A stretch of DNA of 64,000 nucleotides from Natranaerofaba carboxydovora (GCF_022539405.1 NZ_CP054394.1:808501-872500), one strand, 5' to 3'. Counted from the stretch's first letter, positions 45,048 to 53,488 are shown. The notes: generated from the letters alone by a model not told the origin. Numbers and translations are program-made.

Positions 45048-45100
45048 TTTCGAAGTTAAGTGAGAAAGTGACAAATTTCTTAAGTTTAACTTGGTATACT
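45048..45100 (+). promoter_or_regulatory. Putative Spo0A-dependent spoIIG promoter with a long spacer
   Basis: GTGACA (45068-45073) and TATACT (45095-45100) are 21 bp apart, too far for an ordinary sigma-A promoter. The B. subtilis spoIIG promoter is known for a 22-bp spacer and activation by Spo0A bound over the -35. Here TGACAAA (45069-45075) overlaps the -35 and matches the 0A box TGNCGAA in six of seven positions. A partial box occurs near 45048 (TTCGAAG). Confidence 0.6.
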
Positions 45101-45183
45101 TTGCATAAGTTGTTTATTAGAGGCATATTCATACGGTGGCAGAGTTTGTCTAGGGGGCTAGCTCTAAGGAGGCAGGCAAAATT

Positions 45184-46044
45184 GTGTATGTTGTGGCTGA
45201 ATTTTTAATATTAATTAACTTCTTAATGAATGCTTTTATTATTTGGTTAACAGCCAAGGTTTTAAGCTATAGGTTATACAAACATAGATGGCTAATAGGT
45301 GCATTTATATCATCTTGGTATTTTATTTTGCCTTTTCAAAATAGTGTGTATGAGGCTCTATTTAAGATACTTTTTTCCTGGATTATAGTTATGCTGGTTT
45401 TTTTTCCGAAAAAAATAAAAGAGAGTATAGTAGCTCTTATGGTCTTTTATGGTATGTCTTTTTTTATTGGAGGAGGACTATTTGGAACAATCTTTTTATT
45501 CAACTCTTTAGATAATTTAGCTATTGGTAAAGTATCTTGGATGTATTTAATTTTATCAATAGTTATTGGGGGAGGTTTTTTATGGGGGATTAAAACCGTT
45601 GAAAAGAAAATAAGATGTAAAAACTATGAGGCGATCGTTGAAATACAGTTAAATAATAATAGCTCTTCGTTAAAAGTACTGGTGGATAGTGGGAATTTAT
45701 TAAAAACTTCAACTGGAACTCCATGTTGTGTGGTTGAAGGTGAAGCAGTAAAAAAAATACTTCCTTATGATCTTACAAACATAATATTTGAGGAAGATGA
45801 TATTTTTGATATTTATGACAGAATAGACCCCAGGCTTTTGAAACAATTAAAATTACAACCAGTATTTTTTAATACAGTAGGTAACGCAAAAGAAGCTTTA
45901 ATTGCTATGAGACCAGATAAAGTTTTAATTGGTGAATTGAATAGTGAGTCATTAAAAGAAGTAGATATGATGATTGCAATATCTAAAAGAAAATTAAATT
46001 TGCCAGAAGGTTATAACGGCTTGCTGCCTCCTGGGCTAGTTTGA
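45184..46044 (+). CDS. spoIIGA: Sporulation sigma-E factor-processing peptidase SpoIIGA
   Basis: A membrane aspartic protease that cuts the pro-sequence off sigma-E in the mother cell. Five hydrophobic segments fill the N-terminal 140 residues. The cytoplasmic half has VLVDSGNLLKTSTGTPC with the catalytic Asp in DSGN. 286 residues. GTG 45184 follows AAGGAGG. The sigE gene lies next to it, as in all spoIIG operons. Confidence 0.94.
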   Translation: MYVVAEFLILINFLMNAFIIWLTAKVLSYRLYKHRWLIGAFISSWYFILPFQNSVYEALFKILFSWIIVMLVFFPKKIKESIVALMVFYGMSFFIGGGLFGTIFLFNSLDNLAIGKVSWMYLILSIVIGGGFLWGIKTVEKKIRCKNYEAIVEIQLNNNSSSLKVLVDSGNLLKTSTGTPCCVVEGEAVKKILPYDLTNIIFEEDDIFDIYDRIDPRLLKQLKLQPVFFNTVGNAKEALIAMRPDKVLIGELNSESLKEVDMMIAISKRKLNLPEGYNGLLPPGLV

Positions 46045-46076
46045 GTTAGTAGTTATCAAAAAATAGGAGGGATTAT

Positions 46077-46808
46077 TTGATTAAGTCATGGTATAAAAGT
46101 AAGCTAGCTATAAGGATTTTTGTTATGAAGCTCCTGGAAAAACTAGGGGTGAAAGTTGATCCAGTACATTATATTGGTAGTAGCGAAGCTTTACCACCGC
46201 CACTTACAAAAGAAGAAGAAACCGAAATTTTGGAAAAGCTTAAAAATGGTGATACACACGTTAAAAGTGAGTTAATAGAACGAAATCTTAGATTAGTAGT
46301 ATATATAGCAAGAAAATTTGAAAATACAGGGATAAACATAGAAGATTTGATATCAATTGGCACAATAGGACTAATAAAAGCGGTTAATACATTCAAACCT
46401 CAAAAAAATATTAAGTTAGCCACGTATGCTTCAAAATGTATTGAAAATGAAATATTGATGTATTTAAGAAGAAATAATAAAGTGCGTCATGAAGTATCTT
46501 TAGATGAACCATTAAATGTTGATTGGGATGGCAATGAACTATTACTTTCAGATGTTCTTGGAACTGATAATGATATTATTCATAAAAGACTTGAAAAAGA
46601 AGTCAACAAAAGTTTGTTAAGTCAGGCTATGAAAAAGCTCTCAGATAGAGAAAAAGAGATAATGAGGCTTAGGTTTGGGCTTGGAAGTGGGAAAAGTAAA
46701 ACACAAAAAGAAGTGGCAGATTTACTTGGAATTTCTCAATCTTATATTTCGAGACTAGAAAAAAGAATAATAAGGAGGATGCAAAAGGAGATCAAAAAAA
46801 TGGAATAG
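46077..46808 (+). CDS. sigE: RNA polymerase sporulation sigma factor sigma-E (pro-form)
   Basis: The early mother-cell sigma factor. An amphipathic pro-sequence of about 30 residues precedes [18 protein letters not shown], the region around the processing site. Region 2 has [37 protein letters not shown]; region 4 ends with [19 protein letters not shown]. 243 residues, with near identity to other SigE proteins in region 2. It starts at TTG 46077 behind AGGAGGGA. Confidence 0.97.
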   Translation: MIKSWYKSKLAIRIFVMKLLEKLGVKVDPVHYIGSSEALPPPLTKEEETEILEKLKNGDTHVKSELIERNLRLVVYIARKFENTGINIEDLISIGTIGLIKAVNTFKPQKNIKLATYASKCIENEILMYLRRNNKVRHEVSLDEPLNVDWDGNELLLSDVLGTDNDIIHKRLEKEVNKSLLSQAMKKLSDREKEIMRLRFGLGSGKSKTQKEVADLLGISQSYISRLEKRIIRRMQKEIKKME

Positions 46809-46837
46809 ATTTACAAAGAACGAGCTTTTTTATAAAA

Positions 46838-46866
46838 GTATAAAAACAGGTAGCTTGGAGATACTT
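46838..46866 (+). promoter_or_regulatory. Possible sigma-F/sigma-G-type promoter of sigG
   Basis: GTATA (46838-46842) resembles the -35, and GGAGATACTT (46857-46866) fits the GGNNANANTN form of forespore -10 elements. The spacer is 14 bp, one or two shorter than usual. sigG is forespore-expressed in Bacillus, which fits. Confidence 0.45.
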
Positions 46867-46901
46867 AATATAACAAAATAGTCTTTCAGGGGGCATAGTT
46901 A

Positions 46902-47678
46902 ATGACAGCAAATAAAGTTGAGATTTGCGGTGTTAATACATCCAAGTTGCCTGTTCTATCTAGCGAAGAGATGACAGAACTGTTTAAGCGATTAAGAGAT
47001 GGGGATGAATCGGCAAGAAGAGAGTTGATAAATGGTAACTTAAGGCTTGTTTTAAGCGTTATTCAAAGGTTTAATAATCGAGGAGAATATGTCGATGATT
47101 TATTTCAAATTGGATGTGTTGGACTAATTAAAGCCATAGATAATTTTGATTTAAATCAGAATGTCAAATTTTCTACTTATGCTGTCCCTATGATAATAGG
47201 TGAAATTAGAAGGTATTTACGAGATAATAATCCTATAAGAGTTAGTAGATCTTTAAGGGATATTGCTTATAAAGCATTACAGGTAAGAGATGAGTTGGTA
47301 GATAAGAATTCTAAGGAACCAACCCTTCAAGAAATTGCAAACAAACTTGATATTAGTAGGGAACAAATAGTCTTTGCCTTAGATGCGATACAAGAACCAA
47401 TCTCTCTTTTTGAGCCTATATACCATGATGGAGGAGATCCAATATTTGTTATGGATCAGATAAGTGATGAAAAGAACCAAGATAAAAATTGGCTTGAGGA
47501 TATTGCAATTAAGGAGGCCCTCCAAAAATTAGACCCAAGAGAAAAAATGATATTAACTATGAGATTTTTTAAAGGGAAAACACAGATGGAAGTGGCAGAA
47601 GAAATTAATATAAGTCAGGCCCAAGTATCTAGACTAGAAAAAGGGGCTTTAAAACAGTTAGAACAAAATGTCAAATAG
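46902..47678 (+). CDS. sigG: RNA polymerase sporulation sigma factor sigma-G
   Basis: The late forespore sigma factor. NKVEICGVNTSKLPVLS at the N terminus is the SigG signature. NLRLVLSVIQRFNNRGEYVDDLFQIGCVGLIKAIDNFDL is region 2, RYLRDNNPIRVSRSLRDIAYKALQVRD region 3, and INISQAQVSRLEKGALKQL region 4.2. 258 residues. It follows sigE with a 93-bp gap that holds its own promoter, and is closed by a terminator. Confidence 0.97.
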   Translation: MTANKVEICGVNTSKLPVLSSEEMTELFKRLRDGDESARRELINGNLRLVLSVIQRFNNRGEYVDDLFQIGCVGLIKAIDNFDLNQNVKFSTYAVPMIIGEIRRYLRDNNPIRVSRSLRDIAYKALQVRDELVDKNSKEPTLQEIANKLDISREQIVFALDAIQEPISLFEPIYHDGGDPIFVMDQISDEKNQDKNWLEDIAIKEALQKLDPREKMILTMRFFKGKTQMEVAEEINISQAQVSRLEKGALKQLEQNVK

Positions 47679-47691
47679 AATTGAATTTATA

Positions 47692-47719
47692 TTCCCAGGC
47701 TGTCTGGGAATTTTTTTAT
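47692..47719 (+). terminator. Terminator after sigG
   Basis: TTCCCAG, a GCTGT loop, CTGGGAA and seven T. A clear Rho-independent terminator that ends the spoIIG-sigG block. Confidence 0.88.
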
Positions 47720-47765
47720 TCAGTTTTTAAAAAAAGAAGCATAGGATAACTTAGGAGGGGTTATC

Positions 47766-48017
47766 TTGATTACTTCATCAGAATTAAAAAAAAGAGAGGT
47801 TATTAATATCCAGGATGGTAAAAGGCTTGGGTTTGTCCAGGATTTTGACATTGATCTATACCATGGAGAAATCAGAGCCTTGATTGTACCTGGGCCTAAT
47901 AAATTACTAGGATTTTTTGGTAAAGATAAAGACTATATAATAAAATGGGACGATATAGTAAAAATAGGAAGCGATGTTATATTAGTAGACCTAGTCATAA
48001 CGGGTGAAAGAAATTAA
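47766..48017 (+). CDS. YlmC/YmxH family PRC-barrel protein
   Basis: An 83-residue protein with a PRC-barrel fold (SSELKKREVINIQDGKRLGFVQDFDID, and IIKWDDIVKIGSDVILVD). The family is tied to sporulation and is almost always next to sigG or pgeF. The molecular role is not known. It starts at TTG 47766 behind TAGGAGGGG. pgeF follows. Confidence 0.9.
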   Translation: MITSSELKKREVINIQDGKRLGFVQDFDIDLYHGEIRALIVPGPNKLLGFFGKDKDYIIKWDDIVKIGSDVILVDLVITGERN

Positions 48018-48089
48018 TTAAGTTGTACTTTTAAAAATAAGTTGTTATTATATGATATAAGTTATAAAGTGTACAAGGAGGTAAGATCT

Positions 48090-48899
48090 ATTAAACTTAA
48101 ACTACGAGAAGGCAAAAATAAAAGTGTCTATTTAACCGATCCAGGTTTTTTTGGTGATGATGTAATAATGGCTTTTTCAACAAGATTTGGAGGGCATAGC
48201 TTATCTCCTTATAATAGCTTGAACCTTAGTTATCTTTCTGGAGATGAATATAAGAATGTTTTAAAGAATAGGATTAGCTTTTTAGAGGCACTTAATATAG
48301 ATGTTTTTGCGGGAGTACTTGCAGGACAGGTTCACGGTGATAGGATAGAATTCGTAAAGGAAAAGATTAGTGAATTTGGGATACTGCTTCCTGGTGTTAG
48401 TGTCGAAAATACAGATGGATTGATAACAACTTCTAAGAATTTACCTTTGGTAGGAACTTTTGCAGATTGTGTTCCGCTGTTTTTCTATGATAATGTAAAA
48501 AAAGTGGTTGCAATAAGTCATGCTGGTTGGAGGGGTACTAAAGAAAATATTGCAAAAAAAACCATAGATAATATAATAAAAGAAACCGGAGGAAAAGTTA
48601 GCGACATAAAAGTAATAATTGGACCATCAATAGGAAGTTGTTGTTATGAAGTGGGAGCAGAACTTCATGATGCTTTTAAAGATTATTCTTTTTATGAAAA
48701 TATCTGTAGGGTGAAAAACCAGAGACTATATCTTGATCTGTGGCTAGCTAATAGTATTCAACTAGAACAGGCAGGAGTGTTAAGTGAAAATATTCTAGTT
48801 AGTGAAATATGTACACATTGTAATAATGATTTTTTCTTTTCTTATAGAAAAGAAAAAGGGAATACTGGCAGAATGATGGGTCTTATTAAAATTATATAA
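48090..48899 (+). CDS. pgeF: Purine nucleoside phosphorylase / laccase-domain protein (YlmD, PgeF-like)
   Basis: Members hydrolyse or phosphorolyse purine nucleosides and help peptidoglycan editing. Metal motifs are QVHGDRIEF, FADCVPLFFYD, ISHAGWRGTKENI and CTHCNNDFFFSYRKEKG. A perfect AAGGAGGT lies at 48075-48082, and seven bases later the frame has ATT (48090), not ATG, GTG or TTG. The upstream candidates GTG 48069 and TTG 48042 have no ribosome site. The protein from ATT (about 269 residues) aligns with the usual YlmD N terminus, so a rare AUU start is proposed. Confidence 0.88.
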   Translation: MKLKLREGKNKSVYLTDPGFFGDDVIMAFSTRFGGHSLSPYNSLNLSYLSGDEYKNVLKNRISFLEALNIDVFAGVLAGQVHGDRIEFVKEKISEFGILLPGVSVENTDGLITTSKNLPLVGTFADCVPLFFYDNVKKVVAISHAGWRGTKENIAKKTIDNIIKETGGKVSDIKVIIGPSIGSCCYEVGAELHDAFKDYSFYENICRVKNQRLYLDLWLANSIQLEQAGVLSENILVSEICTHCNNDFFFSYRKEKGNTGRMMGLIKII

Positions 48900-48981
48900 T
48901 TTTGAGTATATTATTAAGGAAAATTAAGGAGGAAAATAGGGATCAAAAAAGAAATTGTAAAAGTGGATGGAGATGGGGTTT

Positions 48982-50229
48982 ATGAAAAAAAAGGAAAAAG
49001 ATACAACAAATAAGTATGGGACAAAAGTATATAATTTTTTTGAGAAAAAATGGGAAAAAGAAAGCTTTTCATTATTTCCTATTGCTGCTTTATTTATATT
49101 ATTATTGATGCTGGTGATCATTTTTTCTGGTCTTAGAGGATTTATTTTTCCAAGATTAGCTGATATAGAGATTATGGAAAAAGAAAGAGTGGAGTTTAAG
49201 GAAGAGTATAAAGGATTAATAGTTAGAGACGAAAGTGTAAGATATGCGCCTTTGTCGGGCAGAGCTGATAAATTAATAAAAGACGGCACTAGAGTTGCTA
49301 GAGGTGAGCCTGTTTTATCATACAATAATCAGGAGATGGGCAAAGAAGAAAGAGAGGATGATTATTTTGATTATAGTCTTACAGATGATAATAATAATTT
49401 GAAGAATAGCCTAGAATCAAAGCTTACTGAGATTGATACCAAAATTCAAGAACTTAGGCGAAACAAAATTAAAACAGGAGATCTTAAATCTGGTATTAGA
49501 AATGCATATGCAATTAAACAGGCTTACGATGATATAAATGACGAAGATACAGAAGAATCGGGGGATGCTAAAGAAGATGATACAAAAGAAGATGATACAA
49601 TAAAAAGCCCCAAACCTGGGATAGTAAGTTTTTTTTATGATGGTTATGAAAATATACTAAAACCCGAAAAAATATTAGATTTTTCGGTAGATGAGCTTGA
49701 AAGGTTTATTTCAAAAGAATATGAAGGGTTAAGTGAGTTGTCAGATGGAGAAATTATATTTAGTGGACAATCCCTTTTTAGAATTGTAGACAATTACACC
49801 TGGATAATGGTATTAGTAATGGATCAATCAGAATTAGAGAAAACTGTAGATGGAAAAAGTGTAGCGAAGTTTTCACTTAAAGAGGATGATGAATGGTATC
49901 ATGCTGGTATTATAGATTATAAATTTGAAAAAGATAAAGGGGCCTTATTCTTAGAAGTAAGAAGGGATTTAGGGGAATTTTGGAATGATCGTACAAAGGA
50001 TGTATCTATAGTAACTGAAACCAGGGAAGGTTTTGAAATACCTCCTCAGGCACTTGTAGAAAAAGATGGTGAAGAAGGCGTGTTTTTGGTAAAAAGAGGA
50101 ATAGTTCGCTTTTATCCGGTAGAGATTTTGTTTAGAAAAAATGATAAAATATATATTGAAGGCATTGAAGACGGGGATAACTTGATAAAAAACCCAAGGT
50201 TTATTGAAGATGGAGACAAAGTCAGATGA
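48982..50229 (+). CDS. HlyD-like membrane protein next to ylmE
   Basis: One membrane segment (about residues 25-45: LFPIAALFILLLMLVIIF) is followed by an outside part with two lipoyl-like halves (RYAPLSGRADKLIKDGTRVARGEPVLSY, and a later PGIVSFFYDGYENIL). Between them is an acidic coiled coil with a DDTKEDDT repeat near residue 205. This resembles membrane-fusion proteins, but no ABC or RND partner is nearby. Similar genes sit in front of ylmE in clostridia, suggesting a link to division or the cell envelope. ATG 48982 is preferred; ATG 48967 is possible. Confidence 0.8.
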   Translation: MKKKEKDTTNKYGTKVYNFFEKKWEKESFSLFPIAALFILLLMLVIIFSGLRGFIFPRLADIEIMEKERVEFKEEYKGLIVRDESVRYAPLSGRADKLIKDGTRVARGEPVLSYNNQEMGKEEREDDYFDYSLTDDNNNLKNSLESKLTEIDTKIQELRRNKIKTGDLKSGIRNAYAIKQAYDDINDEDTEESGDAKEDDTKEDDTIKSPKPGIVSFFYDGYENILKPEKILDFSVDELERFISKEYEGLSELSDGEIIFSGQSLFRIVDNYTWIMVLVMDQSELEKTVDGKSVAKFSLKEDDEWYHAGIIDYKFEKDKGALFLEVRRDLGEFWNDRTKDVSIVTETREGFEIPPQALVEKDGEEGVFLVKRGIVRFYPVEILFRKNDKIYIEGIEDGDNLIKNPRFIEDGDKVR

Positions 50230-50240
50230 GGTGAAAGCTT

Positions 50241-50927
50241 TTGTCAAGACTAAATGAAAATTTAAATGAAATATTAGAAAAAATAAATAATTCGTTGTCT
50301 ACTTCCTCCTATGAGCTTGACGATATAACCCTTGTTACTGTGACAAAAAATGCTACTATTGAACAAATAAAAGAAGCTAATGAGTTAGGTTTAAAGGATA
50401 TTGGTGAAAATAAAGTTCAAAAAGCTCTTCCCCAAATGAATGAACTAGAAGGCTTAAATATTAATTGGCATTTTATTGGTCATTTGCAAAGCAATAAAGT
50501 TAAATACATAATAGATAAAGTCCATTTGATACAATCCTTAGATCGTCACTCTTTGGCAAGCGAGATAAATAACAGGGCAAAAAACCTAGCCAGGAAGATA
50601 GATACTTTGGTACAAGTAAATATTGCTTTAGAAGAAACTAAATATGGCCTAGCACCAGATTATGTTCTGAATTTTGTTGAAGAAGTTTTAGAAAATTATC
50701 CTTTTATTAGAATAAGAGGTCTTATGACAATAGCCCCCTTTGATGAAAAACCTGAATCTTTAAGGCCTTATTTTACACGTATGAGGCAATTATTTGAAGA
50801 AACTGGTGAAAAATTTGACTTAAAAGATGATTTTAATATATTGTCTATGGGTATGAGTAATGACTATCAAATAGCATTAGAAGAGGGTTCAAACATGATT
50901 AGGATAGGTTCTTCGCTGTTTAAATGA
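50241..50927 (+). CDS. ylmE: YggS/YlmE family pyridoxal phosphate homeostasis protein
   Basis: A PLP-binding TIM barrel without known enzyme activity that keeps vitamin B6 and amino acid pools in balance. LVTVTKNATIEQIKEANELG holds the PLP lysine; IGENKVQKALPQM, WHFIGHLQSNKVKYI and LSMGMSNDYQIALEEGSNMIRIGSSLF are family blocks. 228 residues. TTG 50241 behind GAGGTGA. It is the standard neighbour of sepF. Confidence 0.94.
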   Translation: MSRLNENLNEILEKINNSLSTSSYELDDITLVTVTKNATIEQIKEANELGLKDIGENKVQKALPQMNELEGLNINWHFIGHLQSNKVKYIIDKVHLIQSLDRHSLASEINNRAKNLARKIDTLVQVNIALEETKYGLAPDYVLNFVEEVLENYPFIRIRGLMTIAPFDEKPESLRPYFTRMRQLFEETGEKFDLKDDFNILSMGMSNDYQIALEEGSNMIRIGSSLFK

Positions 50928-50966
50928 AAAATATAATTTATAAAATAAAAGGAGGAGTAGCTATAA

Positions 50967-51413
50967 ATGAATTTCTTTGAAAAAATACTAGTCACTCTGG
51001 GGCTAGCAGAGGAAACCACTGAAGAGGATGAGGAAGATAATACACCTGCACCTGTTGAAGAAAATAAATCTAAATCATCAAAAAAATCATATAACAAAAA
51101 ATCAGTAGTGGCTTTTCCATCCAAAACAAAAGGCTTTAATATAATGATCATGTCTCCTACAGAATATGAGGAAGCTCAAAGGATAGGAGAATTTTTAAAA
51201 AACGCCATGCCAGTTATAGTAAATTTGGAGAAACTAGGATTAGAAGAAGGAAAGCAGCTGATTGATTTTGTAAGTGGAACAGTTTTTGGGCTAGATGGCA
51301 CAGTACATAAAATAGGAAAACAAATTTTTTTGTTTTCCCCACCAGGAGTTGAAGTCATGGGAAATATAGAAACACAAGTAAATGAAAATGATTTGAATAG
51401 TTATGACGGATAA
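50967..51413 (+). CDS. sepF: Cell division protein SepF
   Basis: SepF ties FtsZ filaments together and to the membrane. It has an N-terminal amphipathic helix (MNFFEKILVTLGL), an acidic and Ser/Lys linker of about 40 residues, and a C-terminal domain with MSPTEYEEAQRIGEFLKN and DFVSGTVFGLDGTVHKIG. 148 residues. ATG 50967 behind AAGGAGGAG. Confidence 0.95.
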   Translation: MNFFEKILVTLGLAEETTEEDEEDNTPAPVEENKSKSSKKSYNKKSVVAFPSKTKGFNIMIMSPTEYEEAQRIGEFLKNAMPVIVNLEKLGLEEGKQLIDFVSGTVFGLDGTVHKIGKQIFLFSPPGVEVMGNIETQVNENDLNSYDG

Positions 51414-51437
51414 TTTTTCTAAAGGGAGATGTTTTTT

Positions 51438-51740
51438 ATGTTTAGTTTTTATCTAATTAGCTTAGTAGATATGCTTATAACTATTTTTTACTATTTGTTT
51501 ATAATCAGAGTGATTTTGTCTTTTGTATCAGTTAATGTACATGGCAACCCAACTCTGAAAAAAATTACAGAGATAATTTGGCTGGTAACAGAGCCAGTTT
51601 TAAAACCTTTTAGACGTTTGATTCCCCCAACAACAGTTGGTGGAGGAAGCTATGTAGATTTTTCTCCAATTGTTGCATTGATAGTACTTAATTTAATCCA
51701 AAGATTTATCATACAAAGGCTTTTAATTGGGTTAATGTAA
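51438..51740 (+). CDS. ylmG: YggT family membrane protein (YlmG)
   Basis: About 100 residues with two membrane hairpins (residues about 5-30 and 75-95) and the family motif LKPFRRLIPP with YVDFSPIVALIVLNLI. The family is linked to cell division and osmotic stress by position. ATG 51438 has GGGAGATG seven bases ahead; ATG 51429 lies inside that site. Confidence 0.92.
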   Translation: MFSFYLISLVDMLITIFYYLFIIRVILSFVSVNVHGNPTLKKITEIIWLVTEPVLKPFRRLIPPTTVGGGSYVDFSPIVALIVLNLIQRFIIQRLLIGLM

Positions 51741-51769
51741 ATACTTAGAAGGAGGCTTGGCTAATACCA

Positions 51770-52561
51770 GTGGATGACAAAAAGGCAAAAGTTTTAGAAC
51801 ATTACCAGGACCCATCAGATAAAGAACTCGTTAATTACTACTTTGAACAAATAGAAAAGGTTTCTGAAAATAACATCAAAAAAGAGACCAACTTCCTTGA
51901 TCCCCATAAGCTACAGATCGTTGAAAATATTTCAAATATATTTTCTGGTGTAGACACCTTAGCTTACGGTGGTTTTAAAGATTGTGAAAGAAAGAAGGTG
52001 TTATTAGCTCCTTCAGCGTGGAATATAACCAAAGAAATGGTTGGGGTCAATATTCTATCTATAGATGGAAATTTTGAATTTGAGCCAATTAGTCATAGAG
52101 ATGTACTTGGTGCTATATTAAGTCTGGGTCTCAAAAGAGAAAAGATTGGTGATATAATAATAAATAATGATACTATTAACGTTGCGGTAGACAGTCAAAT
52201 TTCAGATTATATCATTCAGAACTTAAACATGATTAAGAAGACTACTGTAAATATACAAGTGGTTGATGAACAAGAGATAGATTCAAGCGAAGATTATGTT
52301 AAAGAAATAAAAGGTACCGTAGCTAGCTTAAGATTAGATTCTGTAGCAAGTGTAGGATTTGGTGCATCAAGAAATAAAATGAAGGAACTTATTAAGGCTC
52401 AAAGGGTGAAACTTAATTGGAAGCAAGCTTTAGATCCAAAGTGTGAAATAAACGAAGATGATGTGATATCCCTTCAAGGAAAAGGTAGAATTCAAATTGC
52501 AAGTGTAGGTAAAAAGAGCAGAAAAGGTCGCAGGCATATCCTTATAAGGCGCTACAAATAG
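51770..52561 (+). CDS. ylmH: YlmH family RNA-binding protein with S4 domain
   Basis: YlmH proteins carry a C-terminal S4 domain (LRLDSVASVGFGASRNKMKELIKAQRVKLNWK, about residues 180-215) and bind ribosomal particles; a ribosome-rescue role has been reported in B. subtilis. The N-terminal part (YGGFKDCERKKVLLAP) is typical of the family. 263 residues. GTG 51770 behind GGAGG. Between ylmG and divIVA, as usual. Confidence 0.92.
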   Translation: MDDKKAKVLEHYQDPSDKELVNYYFEQIEKVSENNIKKETNFLDPHKLQIVENISNIFSGVDTLAYGGFKDCERKKVLLAPSAWNITKEMVGVNILSIDGNFEFEPISHRDVLGAILSLGLKREKIGDIIINNDTINVAVDSQISDYIIQNLNMIKKTTVNIQVVDEQEIDSSEDYVKEIKGTVASLRLDSVASVGFGASRNKMKELIKAQRVKLNWKQALDPKCEINEDDVISLQGKGRIQIASVGKKSRKGRRHILIRRYK

Positions 52562-52578
52562 AATGGAGGTGTTTTCTG

Positions 52579-53310
52579 ATGACTCTTACTCCCCTTGATA
52601 TTCATAATAAAGAGTTTAGTAAAAGTTTTAGGGGTTATAACAGAAATGAAGTAAATAATTTTCTAGAAAAAGTAGTGAAAGATTATGAAGGCACAATAAA
52701 AAATAATATAGAACTTAAAGAAAAATTAGAACAGCTAAATAATAAAATTGAACATTATCAAAACATGGAAAATACTTTGCATAATGCTATAGTTGTTGCC
52801 CAGGAAACTGCAGAAAAAGTAAAAGAAAATGCAGACAAAGAAGCGGAGTTGACAAAGGAAAAGGCTAAAGAGGAAAGTGAAAGAATGATAAAAGAAGCTA
52901 AAGAAGAAAGTGATAAAATGATAAGTGAGGCTAAAAAAGAAGTACAAAAAATAGAACGGGAATTGCATGATTTGAAGAATAAAGCTTATTCTTATAGAAC
53001 AAAATTAAAATCTATTCTTAACACACAGCTTGAAATGTTAGAAAAGGATTCGTGGGAACTAGCTGAAGAAATGGATGAGAAAGACGTGGATTTAAAAGAT
53101 CATAAAGAAAGTGAAAGGGATTTAGGTGAAAACGATCTAAACGAAGTTAGTATAAGTGAATTTGACCGAAGTTATTATGAAGTTGGTAGTACATCAGAAG
53201 AAAATAAAGACAACAGTATAGAAGAAAAAGATGTAATTAAAGAAAATGACAAAGAGGAAGAAGAGACAGATAAAGATAATGAAGAAAAAAGCGATAAAAA
53301 AGAATTATAA
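52579..53310 (+). CDS. divIVA: Cell pole and septum protein DivIVA
   Basis: DivIVA binds curved membrane and recruits division and pole proteins. The N-terminal domain LTPLDIHNKEFSKSFRGYNRNEVNNFLEKV is the membrane-binding part, followed by long coiled coils (about residues 35-170, with repeats of KEEAKEES type) and a strongly acidic tail of about 70 residues. At 243 residues it is longer than in B. subtilis because of that tail. A short repeat and a terminator follow. Confidence 0.93.
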   Translation: MTLTPLDIHNKEFSKSFRGYNRNEVNNFLEKVVKDYEGTIKNNIELKEKLEQLNNKIEHYQNMENTLHNAIVVAQETAEKVKENADKEAELTKEKAKEESERMIKEAKEESDKMISEAKKEVQKIERELHDLKNKAYSYRTKLKSILNTQLEMLEKDSWELAEEMDEKDVDLKDHKESERDLGENDLNEVSISEFDRSYYEVGSTSEENKDNSIEEKDVIKENDKEEEETDKDNEEKSDKKEL

Positions 53311-53323
53311 TATAACATTACAT

Positions 53324-53388
53324 TGATTCAACCCAAAAAGTCTATTAAAAACAAAATTTTGCTAATATGAATTTTTGCAGTTGAATCA
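53324..53388. repeat. 65-bp palindromic derivative of the repeat family
   Basis: Ends TGATTCAACC and GTTGAATCA. The inside (CAAAAAGTCTATT then AAAAACAAAA) joins the two ends of the 44736 copy with the core deleted. Outer stem reads AAC/GTT where other copies have GGT/ACC or ACT/AGT. It starts 13 bp after the divIVA stop. I see no flanking duplication (ACAT left, GACT right). Confidence 0.75.
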
Positions 53389-53420
53389 GACTTAATTTTA
53401 TTTTAAGGATAAAATCTTAG

Positions 53421-53446
53421 AAGGCCCATAATAATGGGCCTTTTTT
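53421..53446 (+). terminator. Terminator after divIVA
   Basis: AAGGCCCAT, AATA, ATGGGCC and six T. A strong hairpin that ends the ylm-divIVA unit. Confidence 0.9.
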
Positions 53447-53488
53447 GATTGGGCAAGTTTGTGAAAATTTTAATTTGCTCTAAATATG

